A DNA stretch of 64,000 nucleotides from Pseudomonadota bacterium (lineage in GTDB: Bacteria; Pseudomonadota; Gammaproteobacteria; Xanthomonadales; Xanthomonadaceae): NCBI GenBank assembly GCA_023388715.1, contig JAEWFT010000049.1, positions 1-64,000 of the forward strand, written 5' to 3'. This document shows positions 1-7,593 of the stretch, piece by piece. The notes beneath the pieces were generated by a model. It was given only the letters and a program-made list of their open reading frames with translations, was not told where the DNA came from and made no database searches. The translations under genes were made by a program, and so were the position numbers. Position 1 is the first letter of the stretch, and every line of letters begins with the position of its first letter.

Positions 1-120
1 CGCCGGCACCGCGACGGTGGCGGTGGCGGCCGGGGCGGGCAGGGTGGGCGCGCCCGCGCAGGCCGCCAGGGTGGCGATGCAGGCGAGGGAGGTCAGCGGG
101 AGGCAGCGGGAGGTCTTCAT
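1..120 (-). CDS. Partial lipoprotein, N-terminal 40 residues only
   Basis: The window opens inside this minus-strand gene. Only the first 40 codons are visible, from an ATG at 118-120. They encode a short basic N-terminus (MKTSRC), a hydrophobic stretch and the lipobox LAAC with its cysteine near residue 21, followed by an Ala/Pro/Thr-rich linker. This is a lipoprotein signal peptide, so the product should be exported and lipid-anchored. The mature domain lies outside the window and its function cannot be called. The 114 bases between this start and the symporter at 235 must hold both divergent promoters. Confidence 0.75.
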   Translation of the reverse strand, partial: MKTSRCLPLTSLACIATLAACAGAPTLPAPAATATVAVPA

Positions 121-234
121 TCGCGCATTATCGGCATCCGCGGTTGCAATGGTGCTGCAGCGTTGCAGCCGCGGCACTGACGCACCGCATGCCGCTCCGG
201 TATTGTCCGGGCGTTGCAGCCAGGGATTGCCCGC

Positions 235-1572
235 ATGTTCGACTGGTGGTTTCGGATCAAGTTCTGGAAGCGGGTCCTGCTCGGCTTCGTGCTGGGCGTG
301 CTGGCCGGCTGGGCGCTGGGTCCGAGCGCGGAGGCCTGGTTCGGGCCGCTGGGGACGGTCTACGTCAACCTGATCAAGATGATCGCCATCCCGCTGGTGT
401 TCTTTGCCGTGGTCAGCGCGGTGGGTTCCCTGGCCGGGCAGCGTTCGATCGCCGGCCTGGCCGGGCGCACGTTCCTGTGGTTTGCGATCACTGCTGTGAT
501 CGCGGTTGCGGTGGGGCTCGCGTTCGGGCTGGTCATGCAGCCGGGGGCAGGCGTGGATGCCGCCAACCTGCGCGTGGCCGAGAACTACACGCCGCGCGAC
601 GTGCCCGGACCGCTGGCGGTGCTGCTCAACATCGTGCCGGAGAACCCGTTCCGCGCGCTGGCGGCGCTTGGCGCGGGCAAGAGTGGCGACGGCCAGAACA
701 TCATCATCCCCAGCAACTTCACCATCCTGCAGGTGATCTTCTTCGCCGGCCTGCTGGGTTTTGCGCTGGTCAAGCTCGGCGGCAAGGTGGAAAACCTGCG
801 CGTGCTGTTCAACCAGTCTAGCGAGGCGATGATCCAGGTCACCCGGTTCGTGCTGGAGTTCACCCCGATCGGGACCTTCGGGCTGATCGCGGCGCTGGTG
901 GGCGGCTACGGCTTCGAGCAGTTGCTGCCGCTGGGCAAGTTCGTCATCGCCCTTTACCTGGCCTGCGCCTTCCACATCATCGTGGTGTACACCGGGCTGC
1001 TGCTGGCGCACGGGCTGAACCCGCTGAAGTTCTTCCGCGGCGCGGCGCCGGCGATGGAGGTCGCGTTCGTCGCGTCCAGCAGCTTCGCGGCGCTGCCGCT
1101 GTCGCTGCAGTCGGCGATCAATCTCGGCGTCAACCGGGACTACGCCAGCTTCGCGGTGCCGCTCGGTGCCAGCATCAAGATGGACGGCTGCGGCGCGATC
1201 TACCCGGCGCTGGGCGCGGTGTTCATCGCGCAGTTCATGGGCATCGAGCTGTCGACCGGGCAGTACCTGCTGATTGCGCTGGCGTCGGTGCTGGGCAGCT
1301 TCGGAACCGCCGGGGTGCCGGGCACCGCGGTGATCATGGCCACCGTGGTGATCAGCGCGGCCGGGCTGCCGCTGGAGGCGATCGGCATCCTGTACGCGAT
1401 CGACCGCATCCTCGACATGATGCGCACGATGACCAATGTCACCGGCCAGGTGTTGGTGCCGGTACTGGTGGCGCGGCAGACCGGCCTGCTGGACCGCGGC
1501 ATGTACGACGCGGCCTCGGGCGACGTCGGGCTGCAGGCGGACGCCCCCGTGGTGGAGCGCGAGCCGGGCTGA
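235..1572 (+). CDS. Dicarboxylate/amino acid:cation symporter (DAACS/SLC1 family)
   Basis: A 445-residue inner-membrane protein of the glutamate/dicarboxylate symporter family, which takes up acidic amino acids or C4-dicarboxylates with H+ or Na+. The core signatures are visible: the serine-rich hairpin SSSFAALPLSL near residue 280, a KMDGC version of the NMDGT motif near 314, the second hairpin GTAGVPGTA, and DRILDMMRTMTNVTG near 389 with the substrate-binding Asp and Arg. I chose the ATG at 235 because AGGGA lies about 8 bases upstream; an in-frame TTG at 214 is less likely. Substrate is undecided: the Cys and Met substitutions in KMDGC differ from typical GltP or DctA. Confidence 0.9.
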   Translation: MFDWWFRIKFWKRVLLGFVLGVLAGWALGPSAEAWFGPLGTVYVNLIKMIAIPLVFFAVVSAVGSLAGQRSIAGLAGRTFLWFAITAVIAVAVGLAFGLVMQPGAGVDAANLRVAENYTPRDVPGPLAVLLNIVPENPFRALAALGAGKSGDGQNIIIPSNFTILQVIFFAGLLGFALVKLGGKVENLRVLFNQSSEAMIQVTRFVLEFTPIGTFGLIAALVGGYGFEQLLPLGKFVIALYLACAFHIIVVYTGLLLAHGLNPLKFFRGAAPAMEVAFVASSSFAALPLSLQSAINLGVNRDYASFAVPLGASIKMDGCGAIYPALGAVFIAQFMGIELSTGQYLLIALASVLGSFGTAGVPGTAVIMATVVISAAGLPLEAIGILYAIDRILDMMRTMTNVTGQVLVPVLVARQTGLLDRGMYDAASGDVGLQADAPVVEREPG

Positions 1573-1668
1573 CATCGCCCGTGCGTCCAGTCGGCATGAC
1601 GTCTGGCGCTTTCGCGGTCATCCGCGGCCGCTAGACTCGGCGGACCTCCACCCACCAAGGGATCGCGC

Positions 1669-3042
1669 ATGCGTACGCGCATCATCGCCGGGCTGTTCGC
1701 CGGGCTGCTCGCCACGGGCGTGGCGCAGGCGGCCGAACGGGACCGCTGGCAGCTGCCGCTCACCGTCCAGACGCTGGACAACGGCCTCACCGTGATCGTC
1801 TCGCCGGACCATAGCGCGCCCACCGTGGGCGTGAGCGTGGTCTACAAGGTGGGCATGCGTTCGGAGCCGCGCAACCGCACCGGCTTTGCCCATCTGTTCG
1901 AGCACCTGATGTTCGAGGGCACGCCGAACGCGCCGTCGGGGACTTTCGACCAGGTGATCACCGGGGGCGGCGGCCGCAACAACGGTTCCACCCGCCCGGA
2001 CTTCACCAACTACATCGAGACCGCGCCGGTGTCCGCGCTGGAGCCGATCCTGTGGCTGGAAGCCGACCGGATGAAAACGCTCGACTTCAACGCCGCGACC
2101 CTGAAGAACCAGCAGGACGTGGTGAAGGAAGAGATCCGGGTCAACGTGAAGAACCAGCCCTATGGCGGCTTCATGTGGATCGACATCGGCCAGCACGCCT
2201 TCAGCAAGTGGGAGAACAACCACGACGGCTACGGCAGCTTCGAGGACCTGGAGGGCGCCAGCCTGGACGACGTGCGCGCCTTCCATCGCGATTACTACGG
2301 GCCCAACAATGCGGTGCTGGCGATTGCCGGCGACGTCACCGCCGAGCAGGGCGTTGCGCTGGCCAAGCGCTACTTCGGCAACATCGCGAGGCGACCCACG
2401 CCCGCCAGCAGCGATTTCTCCGAGCCGCTCAATACCCAGGAGAAGCGTTTGCAACAGTCCGACGCGCTGGCCCAGGTGCCGGCGATCGCAGTGGGCTGGA
2501 AGGTCCCGGACCGCGGCAGCGCCGACCAGGCGCCGATGGCGGTGCTGGCCGAGGTGCTCACCGGCGGCAGCGCCTCGCGCTTCTACCAGGGGCTGGTGAA
2601 GGGCCGCGAGCTGGCGCTCAATTCCGATGGCATGTTCGGCCTGGTCAGCCCGTGGGAATACGACGGCCCGACCCTGTTCACCGCGTTCTCGCTGTACAAG
2701 CCGACCACCAACGCCGACGCCATGCTGGCGGCGATGGACGAGGAGATCGCGCGGATCGCGCGCGAGGGAGTGCCGGCAGACGAGCTGGCGCGGGTCAAGA
2801 CCGCCATGCTGTCCGACTGGAACAACGGCCAGGAGAGCTTCCTTGGCCGCGCCGACCGGCTGGCGCGCCTCCACGCCATCTGGGGCGACGCCGCGGTCGT
2901 CAACCGCATCCCGGGCTGGATCGAGGCCGTGGGTTCCGACGACCTGAAGCGGGTGGCGGCGACCTACCTGACCCGCGCCAACCGCACCGTGATCGACCGC
3001 AAGCCCGCCGCCATGCTGGCGGCGCCGGCCGCAAAGCGCTAA
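1669..3042 (+). CDS. M16 family zinc metallopeptidase, catalytic member
   Basis: A 457-residue secreted peptidase of the pitrilysin/processing-peptidase family. It has a clear signal peptide (residues 1-22, ending AQAA). The inverted zinc motif HLFEH is at residues 75-79, and the downstream zinc-ligand Glu lies in VKEEIRV near residue 155, giving the family's roughly 75-residue spacing. The ribosome site AAGGGA sits 8 bases before the ATG. It is followed after 11 bases by a second M16 gene that lacks the zinc site, so the two probably form a periplasmic heterodimer in which this subunit cuts. Substrate is unknown; this family usually degrades peptides. Confidence 0.92.
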   Translation: MRTRIIAGLFAGLLATGVAQAAERDRWQLPLTVQTLDNGLTVIVSPDHSAPTVGVSVVYKVGMRSEPRNRTGFAHLFEHLMFEGTPNAPSGTFDQVITGGGGRNNGSTRPDFTNYIETAPVSALEPILWLEADRMKTLDFNAATLKNQQDVVKEEIRVNVKNQPYGGFMWIDIGQHAFSKWENNHDGYGSFEDLEGASLDDVRAFHRDYYGPNNAVLAIAGDVTAEQGVALAKRYFGNIARRPTPASSDFSEPLNTQEKRLQQSDALAQVPAIAVGWKVPDRGSADQAPMAVLAEVLTGGSASRFYQGLVKGRELALNSDGMFGLVSPWEYDGPTLFTAFSLYKPTTNADAMLAAMDEEIARIAREGVPADELARVKTAMLSDWNNGQESFLGRADRLARLHAIWGDAAVVNRIPGWIEAVGSDDLKRVAATYLTRANRTVIDRKPAAMLAAPAAKR

Positions 3043-3053
3043 GGGAGCCGACG

Positions 3054-4472
3054 ATGACCAAGATGAGGACGCACTTGCTGGCCTTGGCGCTGGTGCTGGC
3101 GGTGGCGCCGGCGGTGGCCAAGGACACCTCCGCGCTGGCGCGGCCGAAAGAATTGCCTGCCTACGCCCCCGACAAGCCGTTGCCGGTCCCCGCGATCGAG
3201 AAGGCGACGCTGCCCAACGGCCTGCAGGTCTGGGTGCTGCCGCGCGATGGCGTGCCGCGCGTGGATTACGTGCTGGCGATCCGCGATGCCGGTTATGGCG
3301 CCGATCCCGCCGACAAACCGGGCTTCGCCAGCACCCTGGCCTACATGTTGAATGAAGGCACCGCGCGCCGCGACTCGCGGCAGATCGCCGAACTGGCGCA
3401 GGGCATGGGCGGCAACGTCGCGGGCAGCGTGTCGCTGGACGGGATGAGCGTGGTCGCCAATGCGCTGGCATCGCAGGCCGGGCCGATGATGCACCTGCTC
3501 GCGGACGTGGCGCGCAACGCCGCGTTCCCGGAGAAGGAGGTCGCGCTGGCCAAGGCCAACCAGCTGCAGTCGCTGAAGGCATCCGAGGCGCAGCCCGGCT
3601 TCCGCGCCGAGCGCGCGCTGGTCAAGGCGATCCATGGCGACCACCCGTACGCCCGCACCCACCAGACCGAGGCGTCGATCAACGCGGTGAGCGCGGCCGA
3701 ACTGCGCGCCGAACACGCCCGCCGGTTCCGCCCGGACCGCGCGCTGCTGGTGGTCACCGGCAGGATCGGAAAGGACGAGGCGATGGCGCTGGCCCGCGAG
3801 GCGTTCGGCGACTGGAAGGCCAGCGGGGTGCCGGTCGCGCCGGTCGCTGCCGCGCGCAGCAGCGCCGCCCCGGCGCGCGTGCGCCTGCAGCGCGATGGCA
3901 GCGTGCAGTCGACGGTCCGCCTGGGCCGTCCCGGCATTCCGGCGACCAGCCCGGACTACGTGCCCGCGCAGCTGGCCAACACCGTGCTGGGCGGCGGCTT
4001 CTCCTCGCGGCTGATGCAGAACTTGCGCGAGGACAAGGGCTACACCTACGGCGCGTCCAGCTCGCTGGCCGCCTACCGCGGCGGCGGGAGGCTCGGCGCC
4101 GGTGCGGACGTGCGCAACGAGGTCACCGGCGCTTCGATCGGCGAGTTCCGCGCGGAGCTGTCGAGGATCGGTACCCAGCCGGTGCCGGCGCGCGAGCTGG
4201 AGGACACCAAGCGCTATGTCGCGGGCGGTTACCTGCTGTCGAACCAGATGCAGGCCGCGGTGGCCGGCGCGCTGGCCTCGAACTGGTTGGTGGGGCTGCC
4301 GCCGGAGTTCCTCGGCGAGTACGTGCCGAAGATCCGCGCGGTGAGCGCCCAGCAGGTGCAGGCGATGGGCGCGAAGTATTTCGATCCGAAGGACTGGAGC
4401 ATCGTGGTGGTGGGCGACGGCAAGGTGATCGACGACCAGCTCAAGCCGTTCGGCGCGTTCAAGGCGGACTGA
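3054..4472 (+). CDS. M16 family protein, non-catalytic partner
   Basis: A 472-residue secreted protein with a signal peptide ending near AVAPAVAK. The overall fold is M16 (LPNGLQVWVLPRDGVPRV at the N-terminus), but where HxxEH should be the sequence reads FASTLAYMLNEGT, so the zinc ligands are missing. The C-terminal half keeps the substrate-binding segment SRLMQNLREDKGYTYGAS with the Arg/Tyr pair that M16B partners supply in trans. This matches the known arrangement of an active and an inactive subunit encoded side by side. It shares an operon with the gene 11 bases upstream, and the ATG is preceded by GGGAG. Confidence 0.9.
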   Translation: MTKMRTHLLALALVLAVAPAVAKDTSALARPKELPAYAPDKPLPVPAIEKATLPNGLQVWVLPRDGVPRVDYVLAIRDAGYGADPADKPGFASTLAYMLNEGTARRDSRQIAELAQGMGGNVAGSVSLDGMSVVANALASQAGPMMHLLADVARNAAFPEKEVALAKANQLQSLKASEAQPGFRAERALVKAIHGDHPYARTHQTEASINAVSAAELRAEHARRFRPDRALLVVTGRIGKDEAMALAREAFGDWKASGVPVAPVAAARSSAAPARVRLQRDGSVQSTVRLGRPGIPATSPDYVPAQLANTVLGGGFSSRLMQNLREDKGYTYGASSSLAAYRGGGRLGAGADVRNEVTGASIGEFRAELSRIGTQPVPARELEDTKRYVAGGYLLSNQMQAAVAGALASNWLVGLPPEFLGEYVPKIRAVSAQQVQAMGAKYFDPKDWSIVVVGDGKVIDDQLKPFGAFKAD

Positions 4473-4490
4473 GTCCCCCGCGCAACCCCG

Positions 4491-4510
4491 CGGCCGGCAC
4501 GCGCCGGCCG
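4491..4510. terminator. GC-rich hairpin between convergent genes
   Basis: A perfect 8-bp stem, CGGCCGGC / GCCGGCCG, with an ACGC loop. It lies between the M16 pair (plus) and a small membrane protein gene (minus). There is no T tract, so it may only slow transcription from either side. Confidence 0.45.
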
Positions 4511-4523
4511 TGCCGGAGGGTGC

Positions 4524-4937
4524 TCAGGGCGCGGGCCGCCTGCGACCCGCCAGCGCCGCTCCCAGCAGCGACGCTGGAATGGGCAGCAGCAGCCCGGCCA
4601 CCGCCATCCAGCGCGGGTGCCCGGGCATCTGCAGCGAGACCATCACCACCCCGACCATCACCAGCAGGGCGGGTACAAGCGCTGCGATCCGTGGATGGCG
4701 TTTCGCGACTAGCGCGGCCACCAGCCCGCCCAAGAGCGCGCCGAGCGTCCAGGCGGCGACGATGAACCACTTCGCCCCGACCGGCAGCAGGCCGAGCATG
4801 CGTTCCATGTCGGCCGGCTCCATCGGGTTCAGGCCGGGCGGCGGGGGATAGACCTGGTGGCCGAGGAACTCGACCGCGGTGATCGTCAGCATCGCCACCA
4901 CGACGCCCAGCAGCGCGCCCAGCACGGTCCGCAGCAT
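4524..4937 (-). CDS. Small four-helix integral membrane protein, unknown function
   Basis: A 137-residue hydrophobic protein with about four membrane segments: VLGALLGVVVAMLTITAVEF, WFIVAAWTLGALLGGLVAAL, IAALVPALLVMVGVVMVSL and a final stretch near WMAVAGLLLPIPASLLGAALAG, ending in a basic tail. A periplasmic-looking loop with PPPPGLNPMEPADMERM follows the first helix. The ATG at 4935-4937 is preceded by AGGGGAG at good spacing, so longer upstream starts are unlikely. I recognise no functional motif. It is transcribed divergently from the thioesterase at 5032 and looks monocistronic. Confidence 0.75.
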   Translation of the reverse strand: MLRTVLGALLGVVVAMLTITAVEFLGHQVYPPPPGLNPMEPADMERMLGLLPVGAKWFIVAAWTLGALLGGLVAALVAKRHPRIAALVPALLVMVGVVMVSLQMPGHPRWMAVAGLLLPIPASLLGAALAGRRRPAP

Positions 4938-5031
4938 CGACCCACTCCCCTGTTGCGTTCCCGGCATACTCGCGCGTGCAGGCAAGCTGCACAAGGCCGG
5001 GGCTAGGATGCCGGTTTCCCGGGAGATCGCC

Positions 5032-5526
5032 ATGAGTGGACGCCAGCGCCGGTTGACCATGCGCTTCCTCGCCGAGCCCTCCGACGTCAATTACGGCGGC
5101 AAGGTCCACGGCGGCCAGGTCATGAAGTGGATCGACCAGGCCGGCTACGCCGCGGCGGTCGGGTGGAGCGGGCGCTACAGCGTCACCGTGGCGGTGGGCG
5201 GGATCCGCTTCGTGGCCCCGATCCGGATCGGCGACCTGGTTTCGGTGGAGGCCACACTGGTGCACACCGGCACCAGTTCGATGCATTTCGCGGTCGACGT
5301 GCACGCGCGCGACCCGATGGCGGGCGGCCCCGCGCGGCTGTGCACCCACTGCGTGATCGTGTTCGTCGCCCTGGACAAGCCGGAAGGCGCGCCCTCCGCG
5401 GTGCCCAGCTGGAGGCCGGCCACCGACGAGGACCGGACGCTCGCGGAATACGCGCAGCAGGTGATGGCGCTGAGCAAGGGGATCGAGGAGACCGTCGCCC
5501 GCTATCGCGAGGTTGCCCCCGACTGA
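5032..5526 (+). CDS. Acyl-CoA thioesterase (hotdog fold, YciA/BACH type)
   Basis: A 164-residue cytoplasmic hotdog-fold enzyme expected to hydrolyse acyl-CoA thioesters. The family signature is clear: NYGGKVHGGQVMKWIDQAGY carries the HGG motif and the Asp of the long helix, followed by the strand VTVAVGGIRFVAPIRIGDLV. The ATG at 5032 was chosen because GGGAGA lies 6 bases upstream; an ATG at 5008 has no usable site. TAGGAT at 5004-5009 could be the -10 of a promoter giving a short leader. The gene stands alone, with a hairpin directly behind it. Chain-length preference cannot be read from sequence. Confidence 0.9.
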   Translation: MSGRQRRLTMRFLAEPSDVNYGGKVHGGQVMKWIDQAGYAAAVGWSGRYSVTVAVGGIRFVAPIRIGDLVSVEATLVHTGTSSMHFAVDVHARDPMAGGPARLCTHCVIVFVALDKPEGAPSAVPSWRPATDEDRTLAEYAQQVMALSKGIEETVARYREVAPD

Positions 5527-5541
5527 GTCCCCGAAACGCAA

Positions 5542-5563
5542 GACGCCGCGCGGAGGCGGCGTC
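5542..5563. terminator. Hairpin between convergent genes
   Basis: An 8-bp stem, GACGCCGC / GCGGCGTC, with a 6-base loop, 15 bases after the thioesterase stop and 22 bases after the end of the minus-strand NlpC/P60 gene. It can serve both directions. No T tract. Confidence 0.5.
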
Positions 5564-5585
5564 GATGCGGCACTCCGGCGGGCGG

Positions 5586-6164
5586 TCAGCTGCCGGTGGC
5601 GACCCGGCGGGCCTGCATGTACTTCTGCGCCCAGTAGCCGGTGGTCAGGCTGGAGACGGTGACGTCGCGCCCGGTGCGCGGCGCGTGCAGGAACTTGCCG
5701 TCGCCGACGTAGATGCCGACATGGTCGATCCGGCTGCCGTTGCGGCCGAAGAACACCAGGTCGCCCTCGGCCAGCGCATTGCGGTCCTTGACCGGGGTGC
5801 CGGCGCCGACCATCTCGCGCGAGACGCGCGGCAGGTCGATGCCGATGGTGCGGAAGACATAGCCGACCAGGCCGCTGCAATCAAAGCCGGTGTCCGGGCT
5901 GGTGCCGCCCCAGCGATAGGGCGTGCCCAGCAGCGAGAACGCGCGCTGCAGCGCCGACTTCACCTTCTCGGAGGTGCGCGGCGTATCGGCGGCGGTGTCG
6001 GGGCTGGCAATCGCGGCCGGCGCGGCGGCGACCGACTCGATGGCAGTGGTGGTGGTTGCCATGGCCGGCAGGGCGGCGGCGGCAAGCAGCAGGGAGAGGA
6101 GGGCGCAGGCACCGCGGCGGGCGCGGGCTGGGGAATGGCCGTGGGGCAGGTGGGCTGTCGTCAC
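5586..6164 (-). CDS. NlpC/P60 family peptidoglycan hydrolase, secreted
   Basis: A 192-residue cell-wall endopeptidase of the NlpC/P60 cysteine family, which cuts within peptidoglycan stem peptides. The N-terminus has a basic region and a hydrophobic signal core (ALLSLLLAAAALPAMA), then an Ala/Thr linker. The catalytic domain holds Cys96 in FDCSGLV, His148 in IDHVGIYVG and His160 in FLHAPR, a complete triad. The start appears to be the GTG at 6162-6164; an ATG just upstream runs into a stop after two codons, and I see no strong ribosome site. It has a paralogue immediately upstream (6352-6900), so the pair looks like a duplication with diverged anchoring. Confidence 0.88.
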   Translation of the reverse strand: MTTAHLPHGHSPARARRGACALLSLLLAAAALPAMATTTTAIESVAAAPAAIASPDTAADTPRTSEKVKSALQRAFSLLGTPYRWGGTSPDTGFDCSGLVGYVFRTIGIDLPRVSREMVGAGTPVKDRNALAEGDLVFFGRNGSRIDHVGIYVGDGKFLHAPRTGRDVTVSSLTTGYWAQKYMQARRVATGS

Positions 6165-6218
6165 GCGGTCATCACGAAAAAAACCAGCGGCGACTATGCC
6201 CGTGAAAGACGGGTGAAA

Positions 6219-6246
6219 TGTTCAGAGACCGTTAGCGCAACGTCAA
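6219..6246 (-). promoter_or_regulatory. Candidate promoter for the 5586-6164 gene
   Basis: On the minus strand TTGACG (6246-6241) is followed after 16 bases by TGAACA (6224-6219), in an unusually AT-rich stretch of the 187-base gap between the two NlpC/P60 genes. This suggests the downstream gene has its own promoter rather than relying on its neighbour. The -10 match is poor. Confidence 0.35.
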
Positions 6247-6351
6247 AGATGGAAAACCCAGGTCACGCTTTTCAGGCTTTTACCCAGTCATATTCGTGAA
6301 GTGTGGATCAAGGCCGCGTGGAGATCGCGTGACTGTCGCGGCCTGCTCCGC

Positions 6352-6900
6352 TCACAGGATGCGCCGCGCGCCCGTGTAATGGTCGCGCCACCACGCGCCG
6401 TCCAGCCGATCCAGGCGGACGGTTCCGCCGGTGGTCGGCGCATGCACGAAGCGCCCCTCGCCGACGTAGATGCCAACATGGGTGACGGTCCCGTCGCTGC
6501 CGAAGAACACCAGGTCGCCGCCGGCCAGCCGCGCGGTGTCGATCCGGGGGCCCTGCAGCGCGGCAAGCTCGCGGGTCGTGCGCGGCAGCCGAACATCCAG
6601 CATGTCGCGGTAGACGTAGTTGACCAGGCCGCTGCAGTCGAAGCCGCCTTCCGGGGTGTTGCCGCCGTAGCGGTAGGGGGTGCCCACTAGGCTGATCGCG
6701 CGCATGAGCACCGCATTGGCGCGCGCCGGATCCACCGGCACGGCGCTTGCCCGCGTGCTGGCAGCCGGCGGGTCGTGGCGTAGCGGCGCGCCGCCGCACC
6801 CGGCCAGCGCTGCGGCCAATAGCGCGAACACGGCGATGGCCCGATAATCCGCGGGCGCCACGGGCGCGTCCGGTCGCTGGTTGCAGTCGGCTGGTTCCAT
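6352..6900 (-). CDS. NlpC/P60 family lipoprotein, peptidoglycan hydrolase
   Basis: A 182-residue paralogue of the neighbouring hydrolase. From the ATG at 6898-6900 it has a hydrophobic segment ending in the lipobox LAGC (Cys35), so it should be lipid-anchored. The catalytic triad is intact: Cys89 in FDCSGLV, His141 in VTHVGIYVG and His153 in FVHAPTTGG. Longer upstream in-frame starts would place about 22 extra residues before the signal peptide and are less plausible. It may be involved in wall growth or daughter-cell separation; which bond it cuts is not visible. Confidence 0.87.
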   Translation of the reverse strand: MEPADCNQRPDAPVAPADYRAIAVFALLAAALAGCGGAPLRHDPPAASTRASAVPVDPARANAVLMRAISLVGTPYRYGGNTPEGGFDCSGLVNYVYRDMLDVRLPRTTRELAALQGPRIDTARLAGGDLVFFGSDGTVTHVGIYVGEGRFVHAPTTGGTVRLDRLDGAWWRDHYTGARRIL

Positions 6901-6964
6901 CGCGGCGCAGTGTTGCCGCAACTCCCCCTGCCGGCAAGCGCCGCACCGCTGAGGCCCAAGACCC

Positions 6965-7447
6965 ATGAAGATCGAGAAAGACCGCGTCGTCCGTTTCCAC
7001 TACGCCGTTGCCGAGTCCGGCCAGGAGTCGGTGGAGAATTCCAAGGACGCCGGCGAGCCGCTGGCGATCCTGTTCGGCCACGGCGCCATCATCCCGGGCC
7101 TGGAGAAGGCGATGGAAGGCCGCGAGGCAGGCGACAGCTTCAAGGCCAGCGTCACTGCCGCCGACGCCTATGGCGAGCGCCGCGACGGCCTCAGCCAGCG
7201 CATCCCGAAGAAGCATTTCGGCGGCCAGAAGCTAGAGCCCGGCATGCAGGTGGTGCTGAACACCAATTTCGGCCCGCGCGCGGTGACCATCCAGAAGGTC
7301 GGCATGAGCGTGGTCGATGTCGACCTCAACCACCCGATGGCCGGCAAGGACCTGGAGTTCGACATCGAGATCGTCGAGGTGCGCGAGGCCAGCGAGGAGG
7401 AAATCGCGCACGGCCACGTGCACGGCGAGGGTGGCCACGCGCACTGA
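6965..7447 (+). CDS. slyD: FKBP-type peptidyl-prolyl isomerase, SlyD-like
   Basis: A 160-residue cytoplasmic proline isomerase and chaperone. The N-terminal FKBP half reads GEPLAILFGHGAIIPGLEKA, a SlyD hallmark. The inserted flap domain follows (residues ~70-125, containing PKKHFGGQ and DLNHPMAGKDLEF), then the FKBP strand returns. The C-terminal metal-binding tail of E. coli SlyD is reduced here to HGHVHGEGGHAH, still enough for nickel or zinc. Start ATG at 6965. Monocistronic, with a terminator hairpin behind it. The short tail leaves open whether it serves nickel trafficking or only folding. Confidence 0.93.
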   Translation: MKIEKDRVVRFHYAVAESGQESVENSKDAGEPLAILFGHGAIIPGLEKAMEGREAGDSFKASVTAADAYGERRDGLSQRIPKKHFGGQKLEPGMQVVLNTNFGPRAVTIQKVGMSVVDVDLNHPMAGKDLEFDIEIVEVREASEEEIAHGHVHGEGGHAH

Positions 7448-7471
7448 ACGGCGCGTCGGAGGCTGCATCGG

Positions 7472-7492
7472 ACGGCCCGCGCTGCGGGCCGT
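7472..7492 (+). terminator. Intrinsic terminator after slyD
   Basis: A 9-bp stem, ACGGCCCGC / GCGGGCCGT, with a GCT loop, 24 bases after the slyD stop. It is followed by TCGCGTTTCC. The 15 bases from 7491 (GTTCGCGTTTCCGGG) recur exactly behind another terminator at 58218. Confidence 0.7.
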
Positions 7493-7534
7493 TCGCGTTT
7501 CCGGGTGCTGGTAACGGTTTGCGCACGCCGCCGC

Positions 7535-7565
7535 TTGCCGCTGGCGAGCCCGCTGGCCCGATAAT
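7535..7565 (+). promoter_or_regulatory. Candidate promoter for the DadA-like/hutG pair
   Basis: TTGCCG (7535-7540) and GATAAT (7560-7565), with a 19-base spacer, lie downstream of the slyD terminator and 28 bases before the ATG at 7594. The spacing is slightly long. Confidence 0.35.
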
Positions 7566-7593
7566 GGGCGTCTTTGACCCCGGAGTTCCCAGG

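Noticed and set aside
121..234. tRNA-like or riboswitch-like hairpins in the first intergenic gap
   Set aside because: GCTGCAGCGTTGCAGC can fold, but there is no cloverleaf or conserved aptamer core; it looks like a plain divergent promoter region.
1618..3582. 654-codon minus-strand frame opposite the M16 genes
   Set aside because: No domain, repetitive His/Arg/Gln composition, and the plus strand holds two clear M16 peptidases.
5127..6299. Long open frame overlapping the thioesterase and the NlpC/P60 gene
   Set aside because: Arg/Gly/Ala-rich low-complexity translation in another frame of real genes; an artefact of high GC.
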